In this document: positions 28,809 through 38,766 of the stretch, one piece after another
How the letters are laid out: each line of letters opens with the position of its first letter
Position numbering within the stretch: position 1 is the first letter of the stretch
NCBI RefSeq assembly: GCF_026898155.1
Contig: NZ_CP114029.1
Coordinates: 3,638,001-3,702,000, forward strand
Direction: 5' to 3'
Source: Jiella pelagia
Lineage (GTDB): Bacteria > Pseudomonadota > Alphaproteobacteria > Rhizobiales > Rhizobiaceae
Length of the DNA stretch: 64,000 bases
The notes under the pieces: generated by a model
Database searches by the model: none
What the model was told of the DNA's origin: nothing
Seen by the model: the letters and a program-made list of their open reading frames with translations, nothing else
Program-made: the position numbers and the translations under genes

Positions 28809-29157
28809 ATGTATCAGGCAATCGAGAAGGCGGCGGACCGGCTGGAATCGATCCTCTCGCTGGAGATCGACACGCTGCGCGGCAAGGCCGCCGAGCCGCT
28901 CGCCGAACTCACCACCCGCAAGAACCACTGCCTGCTCGAGACTCAGCCGCCTGTCGCGCGCCCTCGCCAGCCAGAACGAGCGGGACGGCCGGATCGAGGA
29001 TCGGCTGCGGCTGTTGCAGAAGGCGCTCCAGGAGAACCAGCGGATCCTCGGCCTGCACGTCAAGGCCAGCCACGAGATCGGTGGCGTGATCGCGGCGACC
29101 ATCGCGGCGGCCGATTCCGACGGGACCTACACCACCGCCGTCATGCGCCGGGGCTGA
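28809..29157 (+). CDS. FlgN-like export chaperone (probable false frameshift)
   Basis: A small helical protein of 115 residues once the frame break at GAGACTC 28938-28944 is repaired to GAGCTC. The joined sequence reads K-N-H-C-L-L-E-L-S-R-L-S-R-A-L-A-S-Q-N, then L-R-L-L-Q-K-A-L-Q-E-N-Q-R-I-L-G-L-H-V and a short tail. Size, long helices, the N-x-x-I-L pattern near the C-terminus and the place next to a flgJ-like gene suggest FlgN, the chaperone of FlgK and FlgL. The match is by architecture rather than strict motif. The GAGACTC case is informative because the inserted base is A, neither C nor G. Confidence 0.7.
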
Positions 29158-29161
29158 GATC

Positions 29162-29677
29162 GTGATCAAGCTGATCGGCATCGGCGTCTGGGCGGCCATC
29201 GTCGCGCTCGGCTCGAGCTACGTGATGGCGTCGGTCTTCGCGCCCGCGCCGGAGGTCGGGGAGCCCAAGGAACCGACCTATTTCGAGGGCCTGGATTATC
29301 GCTCCACCGAGAGCGTGACGATCCCGATGATCTCCAACGAGAGGATCAAGGGCTACATCCTCGCCCGGTTCGTCTACACGATCGACGGAAACGTCGGAAA
29401 CACGCTGAAGGTGCCGCCGGACCCGTTCATCCTCGACGAGGTGTTCCGCCGCTTGTATTCCACCGACAGCTTCGACTTCGACCGGCCCGAAAAGTTCGAT
29501 CTGACGGAGCTGACGACGTCGATCCGTGATGCCGTCAACGAGCGCTTCGGGATGGAACTGCTGCACGAATTGCTCGTCGAGCAGTTCGACTACATCGCCA
29601 AGAAGGACGCCCGCAGCGGCAATCCCGACGCCGGGCAGTCCGGTGCGGCCGTCAAGATCGGCAGCATGGGGCACTGA
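29162..29677 (+). CDS. Membrane-anchored protein at the end of the flagellar operon, unrecognised
   Basis: A GTG start 4 bases after the previous stop gives a 171-residue protein with one N-terminal membrane helix (about 3-26) and an extracytoplasmic region. That region contains I-P-M-I-S-N-E-R-I-K-G-Y-I-L-A-R-F-V-Y-T-I-D-G and a helical end with L-L-H-E-L-L-V-E-Q-F-D-Y-I. The topology and the strand pattern resemble FliL, the stator-associated protein, but the match is weak. Its conserved position in related flagellar clusters supports a motility role. Function not assigned. Confidence 0.65.
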   Translation: MIKLIGIGVWAAIVALGSSYVMASVFAPAPEVGEPKEPTYFEGLDYRSTESVTIPMISNERIKGYILARFVYTIDGNVGNTLKVPPDPFILDEVFRRLYSTDSFDFDRPEKFDLTELTTSIRDAVNERFGMELLHELLVEQFDYIAKKDARSGNPDAGQSGAAVKIGSMGH

Positions 29678-29857
29678 AGCAGCGGCGGCGGCGGCAGCGT
29701 ATGCGTGAACAGCGGCCGGGCGATCAAGCTTCCACGACCGGCTAAGGGTGTCTCGCGCGCTGTCCCGTGTGACCGTCTCGGTATCGCCTGGCATCGGCCG
29801 AAACCGGTTCGGTTTTGCGAGCATGCGCCGGCGACGGCGTTCTCTTCGGGCTCATGC

Positions 29858-30203
29858 TCACTCCGGCAGCGCGTAGTAGCGCCCTGTGAGCCGGCGGATA
29901 TCGGCGGGCGTCGGACGGATGTCGCCGCCGACAAAACGCACGCCGAGGCTCGCGGCCGGCCTGCCAGACGATCGCCACCGGCGACAGCCTCATCTCCACC
30001 TCGTCGAGGACGAGAAGCCGCGGCGGCAGGGGGCGATCCGAGCCGCGGCGGATGCGCGCGCCGCCGCTCGACCGATCGTAGATCATCCCGTCGTCGAGGA
30101 ACCTGCGCGACAGGCTGGCGAGCTTCACCGGGCGCAGGCGAGTGCGCCGCCGCTCGAAGAGGCGGCCGTCCTTGCCGGAATGTCCGTCGGAAAATCGCTG
30201 CAT
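29858..30203 (-). CDS. PilZ-domain protein (c-di-GMP binding; probable false frameshift)
   Basis: After repair this is a 114-residue single PilZ domain. The first c-di-GMP motif R-x-x-x-R lies in R-R-R-T-R-L-R (about 18-24) and the second, D-x-S-x-x-G, is D-R-S-S-G-G (about 43-48). The last strands are I-V-W-Q-A-G-R-E-L-G-V-R-F-V-G-G-D. The break is at 29945-29951 (GAGGCTC on the plus strand); removing one base gives GAGCTC and the E-L-G-V-R-F ending that PilZ domains require. Standing at the end of the flagellar cluster on the opposite strand, it could tune motility by c-di-GMP, which is inference. Confidence 0.85.
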
Positions 30204-30384
30204 GCGGTGACGTTATGCGCCATCCCGCCAATAAAGTCTGAACGGGAAGATGATCAGCCGCAGTGATTTGCGGCCTTCGCTCCGCACCGGCGAGGAAAGA
30301 TTAACCCGCACCTGCGATGCTTGGACATGTCGCGACGGCATGACGCCGTTTCGACCCGTTTCCCACCATTCGGAACAGTCCATC

Positions 30385-30874
30385 ATGAGCAGAAATGCGA
30401 CCGTTTCGGCGGCCAGCAAGCTGAGCGCGGCAAACCAGTCCGACCGGATCGTCAAGGCGCTGTCACTTTGCCTGTTCGTCCTGTCGACGGGCTTCTTTTC
30501 GGCGGTGACGGCGATCTCCTACATGTATCCGGGCTACTTCGACCGGCTTCTCATAGAACGGATGGCGAGGATCGAAATCGATCCGATCGCCGTGGGTTCA
30601 ACCGCCAAGGCAGAGAACGAAGACGAAAAAGCCTCGGACGTCGCGGCACTTCCGGTGCCTGTGCTGGTCCGGCCGTGGACGCTGAAGCCGCAGGATTTCT
30701 CGATCGTGATGGTCTATGGCGGAGAGGCGCATCTGGCTTCGCCGGGCGAGGCTCTGGCACGTCGGTGTGGGCTCGACGGTACCGGGCCTCGGCAAGATCC
30801 TCGCCATCGAGGAGAGCGACGACGGCGGCACCGTGAAGGCAGAAAACGCCACACTGAAGGGCGTGCCGCAGTGA
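30385..30874 (+). CDS. Bitopic membrane protein, unrecognised (probable false frameshift)
   Basis: A 162-residue protein after repair. A basic N-terminus and one membrane helix (about 28-50: A-L-S-L-C-L-F-V-L-S-T-G-F-F) precede a periplasmic part with acidic and Pro/Val-rich linkers. It ends in a small beta-type domain, G-E-L-W-H-V-G-V-G-S-T-V-P-G-L-G-K-I-L-A-I-E. The break is GAGGCTC 30748-30754; dropping a G restores GAGCTC and this domain, ending at 30872-30874. The G-x-x-V-P-G-L-G-x-I pattern resembles periplasmic regions seen in pilus or secretion assembly proteins. I assign no function. Confidence 0.65.
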
Positions 30875-30949
30875 CCGCAGGCTGAAACGGCTCGCCGAAG
30901 CGGGCCAAGGCTCCCCTTTCGTGCTAGAGACGCCGTGCCGGCAATGGCT

Positions 30950-31774
30950 TCAGGCGTCGCGCCTGGCGATCCAGTCATGATCCGGATGGTTCTTGAAGCG
31001 CCATTTGCGCAAGGGGCCGGCCATGACGTTCAGGTAATACATCTCGTAGCCATAGGGCGCGGCGCAGGGATGGTGCCCCTTCGGCACCAGCACCACGTCG
31101 TGGCTGGAGACGCTGAGTGTCTCGTCGAGCGATCCGTCTTCGGTGAAGACCCGCTGGTGGCCGTAGCCCTGCGCCGGGTTCAGCCGGTGATAATAGGTCT
31201 CTTCCAGATAAGTCATGTCCGGGAAGGCGTCCTCGTCGTGCCGGTGCGGCGGGTAGGACGACCAGTGGCCGGCGGGGGTGAAGACTTCCGTGACGAGCAG
31301 CGAATCGGCGACGTCGCGCTCCTCCATGGCGATGGCGTTGATGTGGCGCAGATTGGTGCCCTTGCCGCGATCGGCGAGCTTAATTCCTTCCGGCCCGATC
31401 CGCGCCGCCTTATGGCCGCCGGTGCTCGGCGCGGTGCAGACCGCCAGCGTGCAGGCCGTCGTCGCGATCGCCGACCATTCGCTTCCATTCGGCACATAGA
31501 GGCAGTGCGGCGGCGTCTTTTCGAAGACGTCCATTCGCTCGCCCATCTCGCCGAAGTCTTCGCCCGCTGCGGAAAGCTTCGCCTTGCCCTCCACGAGGAC
31601 GAGGATCGCCTCGCGGTCGCCTGTCGTCTCGCCGGCGGTGTCGCCGGGGGCGAGGCGGTAGAGCGAGAAGCCGACATAGGACCAGTCCGGCGAAAGCGGG
31701 GACTTGGCGTTGTCGGGCGTGATGTCGTGGACCTTGCCGGTCGTGCCCGTCGGCTTGCGCAACAGCTCGCTCAT
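30950..31774 (-). CDS. iolB: 5-deoxy-glucuronate isomerase IolB
   Basis: IolB converts 5-deoxy-D-glucuronate to 2-deoxy-5-keto-D-gluconate in inositol catabolism. The 274-residue bicupin protein has S-Y-P-P-H-R-H-D-E-D and H-P-C-A-A-P-Y-G-Y-E-M-Y-Y-L-N-V-M-A-G with the metal-binding His/Glu set, and ends in H-P-D-H-D-W-I. The start at 31774 is chosen because AAGGAG precedes it; an ATG at 31795 is less likely. It is the most downstream gene of the minus-strand iol operon, next to iolE. Confidence 0.96.
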   Translation of the reverse strand: MSELLRKPTGTTGKVHDITPDNAKSPLSPDWSYVGFSLYRLAPGDTAGETTGDREAILVLVEGKAKLSAAGEDFGEMGERMDVFEKTPPHCLYVPNGSEWSAIATTACTLAVCTAPSTGGHKAARIGPEGIKLADRGKGTNLRHINAIAMEERDVADSLLVTEVFTPAGHWSSYPPHRHDEDAFPDMTYLEETYYHRLNPAQGYGHQRVFTEDGSLDETLSVSSHDVVLVPKGHHPCAAPYGYEMYYLNVMAGPLRKWRFKNHPDHDWIARRDA

Positions 31775-31863
31775 CGCGGCGCTCCTTCTTGCCATTGATC
31801 GTCTCTCGGCCGGAGCCGCATGGTCACCATGCCGGCCCTGTTCGTGCCGGGTGCCGGGCTCTC

Positions 31864-32772
31864 TCAGGGCGCCTCGGTAAGCCCCGCCTCCTTCGCCAGC
31901 GCCTTCAGCGTCGTCAGGCCCAGCGACTGGTACTTGACCGGATTGCGCACCGCCGGGTCCTGCTCGGCCTCGATGACGATCCAGCCGGAATAGCCGTTGT
32001 CGGCAAGGATCTCGAGGCAGGGCCCGAAGTCGACACCGCCCTCTTCGTCGCCCGGCACGGTGAAGACGCCGCGCCGGACGCCCTCCAGGAACGACAGCCC
32101 CTCGCGCCGAACCTCGCCCATCACCTCCGGCCTGACGTTCTTGGCGTGGAAATGCGATACGCGGGAGATGTGCTTGGCGAGATAGGGCGCCGGATCGACA
32201 CCGTTGCCGCCGAAATAGAAGTGCCCGGCATCGAAGAGCAGCCGCGTCGCCGGGCCGGTGTTCGCCATGAACAGGTCGAGCTCGGCCGGCGTCTCCACCA
32301 CCGTTCCCATGTGGTGATGATAGACCAGCGGCACGTCCTCGGCCGCGCAGTGCCTCGCGACGGCCTCGACCTTCGCGCCGAACTCGGCCCAGCGCTCCTG
32401 CGGCAACACCGGCGAGGCGGCAAGGCTCGCCGCGTCGTTGCCGTGGATGGCGTTGGAGGTCTCACAGGCGATGCAGACGGTGCAGCCCATCGCCTTCAGC
32501 CGGTCGAGATGCGGCTGAATCAGCGCGATCTCTTCTTCGGCGGAACGGGTGAGAAGGTTCAGCGAATACCAGGCCGAGACGAAGGCGAGCCCATGGGGCG
32601 CGAGCGCGGCCTTTAGCTCACTTGCATCCCAAGGCATCTTGTGGCCGTTCTCGATGCCGGCAAAGCCAATCTCGCCGGCCTCCGACAGGCAGGTTTCGAG
32701 GGGGATGTCGGCGCCGAGGGATTGGTCGTCGTCATTCGACCAGGCGATGGGGTTGGTGCCGAAGCGGATCAT
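31864..32772 (-). CDS. iolE: 2-keto-myo-inositol dehydratase (inosose dehydratase) IolE
   Basis: IolE dehydrates 2-keto-myo-inositol (scyllo-inosose) to the dione cut by IolD. The 302-residue TIM-barrel protein begins [15 protein letters not shown] and has [17 protein letters not shown]. Its metal-site strand is [13 protein letters not shown], and [10 protein letters not shown] follows later. The reading frame is intact and it contains one of the few unbroken GAGCTC sites (32278-32283). It lies between iolB and iolD; the 244-base gap before iolD holds a palindromic repeat. Confidence 0.96.
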   Translation of the reverse strand: MIRFGTNPIAWSNDDDQSLGADIPLETCLSEAGEIGFAGIENGHKMPWDASELKAALAPHGLAFVSAWYSLNLLTRSAEEEIALIQPHLDRLKAMGCTVCIACETSNAIHGNDAASLAASPVLPQERWAEFGAKVEAVARHCAAEDVPLVYHHHMGTVVETPAELDLFMANTGPATRLLFDAGHFYFGGNGVDPAPYLAKHISRVSHFHAKNVRPEVMGEVRREGLSFLEGVRRGVFTVPGDEEGGVDFGPCLEILADNGYSGWIVIEAEQDPAVRNPVKYQSLGLTTLKALAKEAGLTEAP

Positions 32773-32850
32773 TGGAGGGGTCCTGTCGGGGGAAAGATGG
32801 AATGCGTCGGGTTATGCGGAGGATGGGAATGCGCCGTCTGACACGTCGCA

Positions 32851-32964
32851 CCCCCTCTGCCTGCCGGCATCTCCCCCACAAGGAGGGAGATCGATCGTTC
32901 TGAGACGGCCACGCCGCGTGATCTCCCCCCTTGAGGGGGAGATGCCCGGCAGGGCAGAGGGGGG
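32851..32964. repeat. Palindromic intergenic element, copy A (RIME-like)
   Basis: Two inverted arms, each with a copy of TGCCGGCATCTCCCCC or its near-identical variant next to a GGGGGAGAT-type hairpin, flank a short centre. Left arm 32851-32893; right arm about 32918-32964, ending GGCAGGGCAGAGGGGG. The same element recurs at 50931-51100. The arrangement resembles the rhizobial RIME family of intergenic palindromes. It lies in the gap between iolE and iolD. Confidence 0.8.
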
Positions 32965-33016
32965 CGCGAAGGGCGCAGCCTCTCCATGCCAGCCAAGGCG
33001 TAGGGACGATCCATCC

Positions 33017-34846
33017 TCACCCCCCGGCGCGAAGCTTCAACTGCGCCTCATAGGCCGTCCGGGCCTCGACGACCTCCTCCCGCGAGGAAACCTCCGGCAC
33101 TGCGACGTCCCACCAATGCCCGCCCGGCTCGCTCGATGGATACGGATCGGTATCGATCACCACCACGAACGGCCCGGCCGCCGCTTTCGCCCGACCCAGC
33201 GCCGCTTCCAACTCGGCGATCGAGGCGACGTGCACCGCCGCCGCGCCCATCGAGGCGGCGTGGGCGGCGAAGTCGATATTCGACTTGTTCACGTGCTCGG
33301 TGTGATCGAGGAGGTTGTTGAACTCCTCGCCTCCCGCCGACATCTGCAGCCGGTTGATGCAGCCGAAGCCGCGATTGTCGGTGAGGACGAGGGTGATCTT
33401 CAGCCCCAGCATCACGGCAGTGGCGAGCCTCGGAATTCGCCATCATGTAGCTGCCGTCGCCGAGCATGCAGACGACGTCGCGCTCCGGCTCGGCCATCTT
33501 GATGCCGATGGCGCCGGCAATCTCGTAGCCCATGCAGGAATAGCCGTATTCCATATGATAGGCGCCGGGGCGCGGTGCCTTCCAGAGCTTGTGGAGGCTC
33601 GCCCGGCATGGTGCCCGCCGCGCACATGACGACGGTGTCCCGCCCGCTCGCCCGCTGCACGGCGCCGATGACTTGCTGGTCGGTCGGCAACTCGTTGCCC
33701 TCGGGCGGTGCGGTTAGCGGATCGACGGCGGCAAACCATTCGTCCTTGAGAGCTGAGCCCGGCCCCGCGAAGCGCTTCTCGCCAAGCGCCTCCGAAAGCA
33801 TTTCGAGACCGACCTGCGCATCGCAGCACAACGGCTCGGCGCCGTGCTTCATCGCGTCATAGGCGGCGACGTTGAGCGAAACGAGCTTGCGGTCGGGGTT
33901 CTGGAAGAGGTTCCACGAGCCGGTGGTGAAGTCCTGAAACCGCGTGCCAACGCCGAGGACGAGATCGGCCTCCGCGCAGGTGACATTGGCCGACGACGAG
34001 CCGGTGACGCCGACCGGCCCGAGATTCATGGGATGATCCCAGGCGAGTGCAGACTTGCCGGCCTGGGTCTCGACGACGGGGATCCGGTGCGCTTCCGCAA
34101 AAGCCTTCAGCGCCTCGGTTGCGCCGGAGTAATGAACGCCGCCACCGGCGACGATCACCGGCTTCTTCGAGGCTGCTGCCAGCGTCGCGACGGAGGCGAG
34201 GCTCCACCGGCTCGGGATAGGGTCGGCGGATGCGCCAGACCCTCGGCTCGAAGAAATATTCCGGAAAGTCGTAGGCCTCGGCCTGCACGTCCTGGCAGAA
34301 GGCGAGGCACACCGGCCCGCAATCGGCCGGGTCGGTCATCGTGCGGAATGCGCGGGGCAGCGCCGTCAGAAGCTGCTCGGGCCGCATGATCCTGTCGAAA
34401 TAACGGGTCACCGGCTTGAAGCAGTCATTCACCGAGACCGTGCCGTCGCCAAAATCCTCGACCTGCTGGAGGACCGGATCGGGCCCGCGATTGGCGAACA
34501 CGTCGCCGGGGATCAGGAGCAGGGGCAGGCGGTTGACATGAGCGAGGGCTGCCGCCGTCACCATGTTGGTCGCGCCGGGTCCGATGGACGAGGTGACCGC
34601 CATCGCCCGCCGGCGGCCTGACTGCTTGGCATAGGCGATGGCCGCGTGGCACATCGTCTGTTCGTTGTGGCCGCGAAAGGTGGTGATCATCTCCCGTTCG
34701 GCATGGAGCGCCTCGCCGATGCCGGCGACGTTGCCATGGCCGAAGATCGCCCAGACGCCGGCGAGGAAGGGCTCGCCTTCCTCGGTCATCTGGACGGCGA
34801 GGTATTTCATCATCGCCTGGGCGGCGGTCAGCCGGATCTTCGTCAT
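33017..34846 (-). CDS. iolD: 3D-(3,5/4)-trihydroxycyclohexane-1,2-dione hydrolase IolD (three probable false frameshifts)
   Basis: IolD is a ThDP-dependent hydrolase that opens the ring in inositol catabolism. The corrected 608-residue chain has the ThDP-family N-domain ([28 protein letters not shown]) with its catalytic Glu, a central domain, and the ThDP-binding C-domain ([16 protein letters not shown], then [13 protein letters not shown]). Frames break at 34198-34204, 33594-33600 and 33425-33431, each a GAGNCTC. Deleting one base at each restores GAGCTC and the joins P-V-E-L-A-S-V-A, M-P-G-E-L-H-K-L-W and M-A-N-S-E-L-A-T-A-V. The start overlaps the iolC stop. Confidence 0.94.
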
Positions 34847-36768
34847 CGCGTCGTCTCCCTGCCAGAATTTTCGCCGGTCGCGCGGGCCGCATCCCAGAGG
34901 GCGCAGAGCCGGCCGTATCTCTCCGCCATCATCGCCACTGCGTCATCGGGCGACAGCGTGCCGGCAAGGTAGGCCTTCGCCGCCTCGCCGAAGATCGTCC
35001 GGCCGACGGCAAAGCCCTTCACCAGATCGAACCGGGCGGCTGCGGCGAAGCTCTCCTTCAGCGCCTCTTCCGAGGCGTCCAGGCCGAGCATGACGATGCC
35101 GCGCACATGCGGGTCGTTCTCGGCGATGGCAGCGCAGGCCTTTTCCCACGCCACTTCGCTCGCCATCGGCTCGAGTTTCCACCAGTCGGGATAGATGCCG
35201 AGGTCGTAGAAGCGGCGGATCACCTCAGCCGTCGTGTCGTCGTCGACCGGCCCGGCCTTGGACGGGATCACTTCGAGCAGGAATTCCAGCCTGTTGCGGC
35301 GGCAGGCATCGAACAGCCGCGCGATGCTCGCCTCCTGCTCGGCCCACATCTCCGGGGCGTCGTCCGGGTGGCAGAAGCACAGGCATTTGACGACATGCTC
35401 GGCCGGCCATTCGGCCAGCCCGCCGCAGTCGGCGCCGATCTCGGGCTCGAACAGCAGCGGGCGCGAGCCCGGCCACTCGACGGGGCGGCCGATCCACAGG
35501 CCGCGGCCCGCCGCGCGATAGAGCGCCTGGCGCCCCAGCCGCCCGTCGCAGAGGAGGCCGTAGCCCGGCCGCCCTTCCTGCACCCGCAGCACTGCGTCGA
35601 GGCAGAGCTGCTTGAACGCGCCGATCTTGTCCGGATTGGCGCCGGGCAGGTCTTCGAGCTGCATGCGGTGGTCGAAAGCGAAGACCCGCATCGTCGAAAA
35701 GTCGCCCTTGCGGTTGGTCGACCAGTGGATCTGTTCCAGTTCGGCATCCTTGCGCAGGGCCTTGTCGACGACGCCGCGCTTCAGGAAGAAGTCCAGCTCG
35801 GCGAGCGAGGGATAGGCCGGCGTGCAGCCATGGCGCGACACGGCGAAGGCGCCGCAGGCATTGGCGTATTCGAGCGAGCGTGGCCAGGCTTCGCCGTCGA
35901 GCCAGCCTTTCAGGAGCCCCGCCATGAAACCGTCGCCGGCGCCGAGGACGTTGAACACCTCGATGGGAAAGCCCGGCCCGGCCTCGCCGTCGTCGAGGCT
36001 TGCCGGAATGGCGCCGGTGAAGGCGACGGCGCCGGCCGCGCCGCGCTTGCAGACGAGGGTGGCGGCGGAGACCGCGCGCACGGCCCGGAGGGCGGCGAGC
36101 GTATCCGTCGTGCCGCCGGCAATGTGGAACTCCTCCTCCGTGCCAACGATGAGGTCGAACAGATGCAGCGTCGACTGCAGCTTGGCCGTCACCTTGTCCG
36201 AGGCGATGAAACGTTCCTCGCCGGCGTCGTGGCCGGCAAGGCCCCAGAGATTGGGTCGATAGTCGATGTCGAGCGCGGTCCTGGCGCCGTGCTTCCTGGC
36301 CAGATCCAGCGCCTTCAGCACGGCCGCCTCGGTGCGCGGGTGGCTGAGATGGGTGCCGGTGGCGACGACCGCGCGTGCGCGGGCGATGAAGCCTTCATCG
36401 ATGTCATCTTCGCAAAGCGCCATGTCGGCGCAGTCCTCGCGATAGAAGATCAGCGGAAACTGGGTGTCGTCGCGGATGCCGAGAAGGACGAGAGCTGTGA
36501 GCCGCTCGGGATCCGTGACGACGCCCGCCGTGTCGACGCCCTCGCGCTGCAGCTCCTCGATCAGGAAGCGGCCCATATGCTCGTCGCCAACCCGGGTGAT
36601 CAGCGCCGATTTGAGGCCCAGCCGCGCCGTGCCCGTCGCCATGTTGGTGGGCGAGCCGCCGACATATTTGTCGAACGAGCGCATGTCCTCCAGCCGCCCG
36701 CCGACCTGCCCGCCATAGAGGTCGACGGAGGAGCGGCCGATGGTGATGAGGTCGAGATCCTTTTCCAT
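34843..36768 (-). CDS. iolC: 5-dehydro-2-deoxygluconokinase IolC fused to DUF2090 aldolase-like domain
   Basis: The N-terminal 325 residues are a PfkB-type sugar kinase (D-L-Y-G-G-Q, G-G-S-P-T-N-M-A-T-G-T-A, and the G-A-G-D-G-F-M-A-G-L ATP/anion-hole motif with catalytic Asp), phosphorylating 2-deoxy-5-keto-gluconate. The C-terminal 300 residues are DUF2090, a class-I-aldolase-like (IolJ-type) domain with E-V-I-P-S-K and M-L-G-L-D-A-S. The 641-residue fusion is common in alphaproteobacteria and probably supplies both kinase and aldolase steps. The frame is intact. It overlaps both iolD and the ABC ATPase gene by a few bases, so translation is coupled. Confidence 0.95.
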   Translation of the reverse strand: MEKDLDLITIGRSSVDLYGGQVGGRLEDMRSFDKYVGGSPTNMATGTARLGLKSALITRVGDEHMGRFLIEELQREGVDTAGVVTDPERLTALVLLGIRDDTQFPLIFYREDCADMALCEDDIDEGFIARARAVVATGTHLSHPRTEAAVLKALDLARKHGARTALDIDYRPNLWGLAGHDAGEERFIASDKVTAKLQSTLHLFDLIVGTEEEFHIAGGTTDTLAALRAVRAVSAATLVCKRGAAGAVAFTGAIPASLDDGEAGPGFPIEVFNVLGAGDGFMAGLLKGWLDGEAWPRSLEYANACGAFAVSRHGCTPAYPSLAELDFFLKRGVVDKALRKDAELEQIHWSTNRKGDFSTMRVFAFDHRMQLEDLPGANPDKIGAFKQLCLDAVLRVQEGRPGYGLLCDGRLGRQALYRAAGRGLWIGRPVEWPGSRPLLFEPEIGADCGGLAEWPAEHVVKCLCFCHPDDAPEMWAEQEASIARLFDACRRNRLEFLLEVIPSKAGPVDDDTTAEVIRRFYDLGIYPDWWKLEPMASEVAWEKACAAIAENDPHVRGIVMLGLDASEEALKESFAAAARFDLVKGFAVGRTIFGEAAKAYLAGTLSPDDAVAMMAERYGRLCALWDAARATGENSGRETTR

Positions 36769-37589
36769 CAGACCGTCCCGCCGAGGGAGCCTTCCAGCGA
36801 GGCCATCTCCTGTCCGCCGGCCATCATGTCCTGGAGTTCGTTGCCGGTGATGTCGCCGCGCTTGGCTGTCCCCAGCGTCTTGCCGCGGTTGAGCACGGTG
36901 AAGCGGTCGCCGACGGCCATGGCATGGCGGACGTTGTGGGTGATGAAGACGATGCCGACGCCTTGCTTGCGCACTCGGTCGATGGTGGCGAGCACGTTGG
37001 AGGTCTGGCGCACGCCGAGCGCTGAGGTCGGCTCGTCGAGGATGAGAACCTTGGCGCCGAAATAGACGGCCCGGGCAATGGCGACCGTCTGACGCTCGCC
37101 GCCGGACAGGGTACCCACCGCCTGGTCCGGCGAGCGCAGCTTGATCCCCATCTCACGCATGGCTTCCATCGTCGCCGAGTTCGCCTTGTCGATATCCATG
37201 CGCTTGAACAGCCATTTCCCCTTGGTCGGTTCCCGCCCCATGAAGAAATTGCGGGTCACCGACATCAGCGGGATCATCGCCAGATCCTGGAACACCGTGG
37301 CGATGCCGGCCTCCATGGCGTCGCGGGGGCTGGAGAAGGCCATCGGCTTGCCGTTGAGAAAGATCTCGCCCTTGGTCGGCTTGTGGACGCCGGACATCGT
37401 CTTGATGAAGGTCGACTTGCCGGCGCCGTTGTCGCCGAGGAGGCAATGGCACTCGCCAGCGAGGACGTCGAAACTGACGCCGGCGAGCGCGATGATGTTG
37501 CCGAAGTGCTTCTCGATGTTGCGCATCTGGACGATCGGCGCGGTGCCGGCCTTGGGAGCGCCATGGTGAAAGGTGGTGTCGCCGGCCAT
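36768..37589 (-). CDS. Inositol ABC transporter ATP-binding protein
   Basis: A 273-residue single ABC domain with Walker [10 protein letters not shown], signature L-S-G-G-E-R-Q, Walker [12 protein letters not shown] and H-loop F-I-T-H-N. It is half the length of RbsA-type double ATPases and matches the FrcA-like subfamily. With the neighbouring permease and binding protein it forms the importer that supplies the iol enzymes. It is coupled to iolC by a one-base overlap and follows the permease gene by one base. Confidence 0.92.
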   Translation of the reverse strand: MAGDTTFHHGAPKAGTAPIVQMRNIEKHFGNIIALAGVSFDVLAGECHCLLGDNGAGKSTFIKTMSGVHKPTKGEIFLNGKPMAFSSPRDAMEAGIATVFQDLAMIPLMSVTRNFFMGREPTKGKWLFKRMDIDKANSATMEAMREMGIKLRSPDQAVGTLSGGERQTVAIARAVYFGAKVLILDEPTSALGVRQTSNVLATIDRVRKQGVGIVFITHNVRHAMAVGDRFTVLNRGKTLGTAKRGDITGNELQDMMAGGQEMASLEGSLGGTV

Positions 37590-37590
37590 G

Positions 37591-38697
37591 TCAGCGCTCT
37601 CCCGTCACGCGTTTGCGGATGAAGTTGTTGAACAGGACGGCGGCGAGCAGCATGGCGCCGAGGAACACCTGGAACCAGTCCTGGTCGATGGTGGTGTAGG
37701 AAAGGCCGATCGTCACCATGCCGAAGATGATCGCACCGAAGAAGGCGCCGATCGCCGAGCCGTAGCCGCCGGTGAGGAGGCAGCCGCCGATGACGGCGGC
37801 GATGATCGCCTCGAACTCCTTCATGAAGCCGCGCCGCGCGTCGGTCGAGCCGGCGTCGATCACGGTGATGATGGCGACCAGCGTCGCGCAGCAAGCCGTC
37901 AGCACGAAGAGCGAGATCTTCACCCTGCGGACTGGCACGCCGGAATTCGACGCGGCGTTCTCGTCGCCGCCCGACGCGAAGATCCAGTTGCCCTGGGGCG
38001 TTCGCAACAGGACGTAGGTGGCGACGAGGGCGAAAGCGACGAACCAGAGGATCTCTACCGGAATGCCGGGCACCTTCGGCACGCCGCTGGAGAAGCGGTC
38101 GATCAGCCCCTGCTTCGCCAGCCAGGCGAACAGGCCGGTGAAGGCATCGCCGGAAAAGATCGGCGTCAGCCAGTCGTCACCGACCGCGTCGCGCACGCCG
38201 CGCAGCTGGGTCGAGCCGCCGGTGGCGATCTTCAGGCCGACCAGTGAGGCACCGCGCAAGATGAACAGAAAGGCCAGGGTGACGATGAAGGAGGGGAGGC
38301 CGGTCTTCAGGACGATCGTGCCGTTGAGGGCGCCGAGCGCGGCGGCGATGGCGAAGGTCGCCGGGATGGCGATGACCAGCGGCATGCCGAAGGTGACGAC
38401 GAAGGCGCCGAAGATCAGGCCGGAAAACGCCACCATGGACCCGATCGACAGGTCGAACTCGCCGCCGATCATCAGCATCGCCGCGCCGATGGCGAGGATG
38501 CCGAGCTGGGCCGCAGGGGTCATGAAGTTCATCACGCCGGAGAGCGTGAACATCGTGTCCGAGGCGGTGAAGAGGAAGAAGATCGTCACCGCGACGACGC
38601 CGGCGAGCGCGCCGAGTTCCGGCCGCTTCATCAGCTTTGTGGCAAAGCCTTCCTGCTTCAGCCGCTCGTCCTGAACGGCTTCCGAGACGTCGGCCAT
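37591..38697 (-). CDS. Inositol ABC transporter permease
   Basis: A 368-residue RbsC-family permease with about ten hydrophobic helices. It carries the family pattern [13 protein letters not shown] (about residue 85), the [12 protein letters not shown] loop and [13 protein letters not shown] near the C-terminal third. Charged N-terminal residues face the cytoplasm. It sits between the binding protein and the ATPase, in the order usual for this transporter class. Confidence 0.93.
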   Translation of the reverse strand: MADVSEAVQDERLKQEGFATKLMKRPELGALAGVVAVTIFFLFTASDTMFTLSGVMNFMTPAAQLGILAIGAAMLMIGGEFDLSIGSMVAFSGLIFGAFVVTFGMPLVIAIPATFAIAAALGALNGTIVLKTGLPSFIVTLAFLFILRGASLVGLKIATGGSTQLRGVRDAVGDDWLTPIFSGDAFTGLFAWLAKQGLIDRFSSGVPKVPGIPVEILWFVAFALVATYVLLRTPQGNWIFASGGDENAASNSGVPVRRVKISLFVLTACCATLVAIITVIDAGSTDARRGFMKEFEAIIAAVIGGCLLTGGYGSAIGAFFGAIIFGMVTIGLSYTTIDQDWFQVFLGAMLLAAVLFNNFIRKRVTGER

Positions 38698-38766
38698 CTT
38701 TTCGTATCCTCGACAAGTGTCTTGAGCACGGAGAAGGTCGCGGCGCGGCTGGCGCCGCGACCTCTC

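Noticed and set aside
35107..37065. 652-residue plus-strand frame opposite iolC
   Set aside because: Shadow of iolC and the ABC ATPase genes, both of which have full motif sets.
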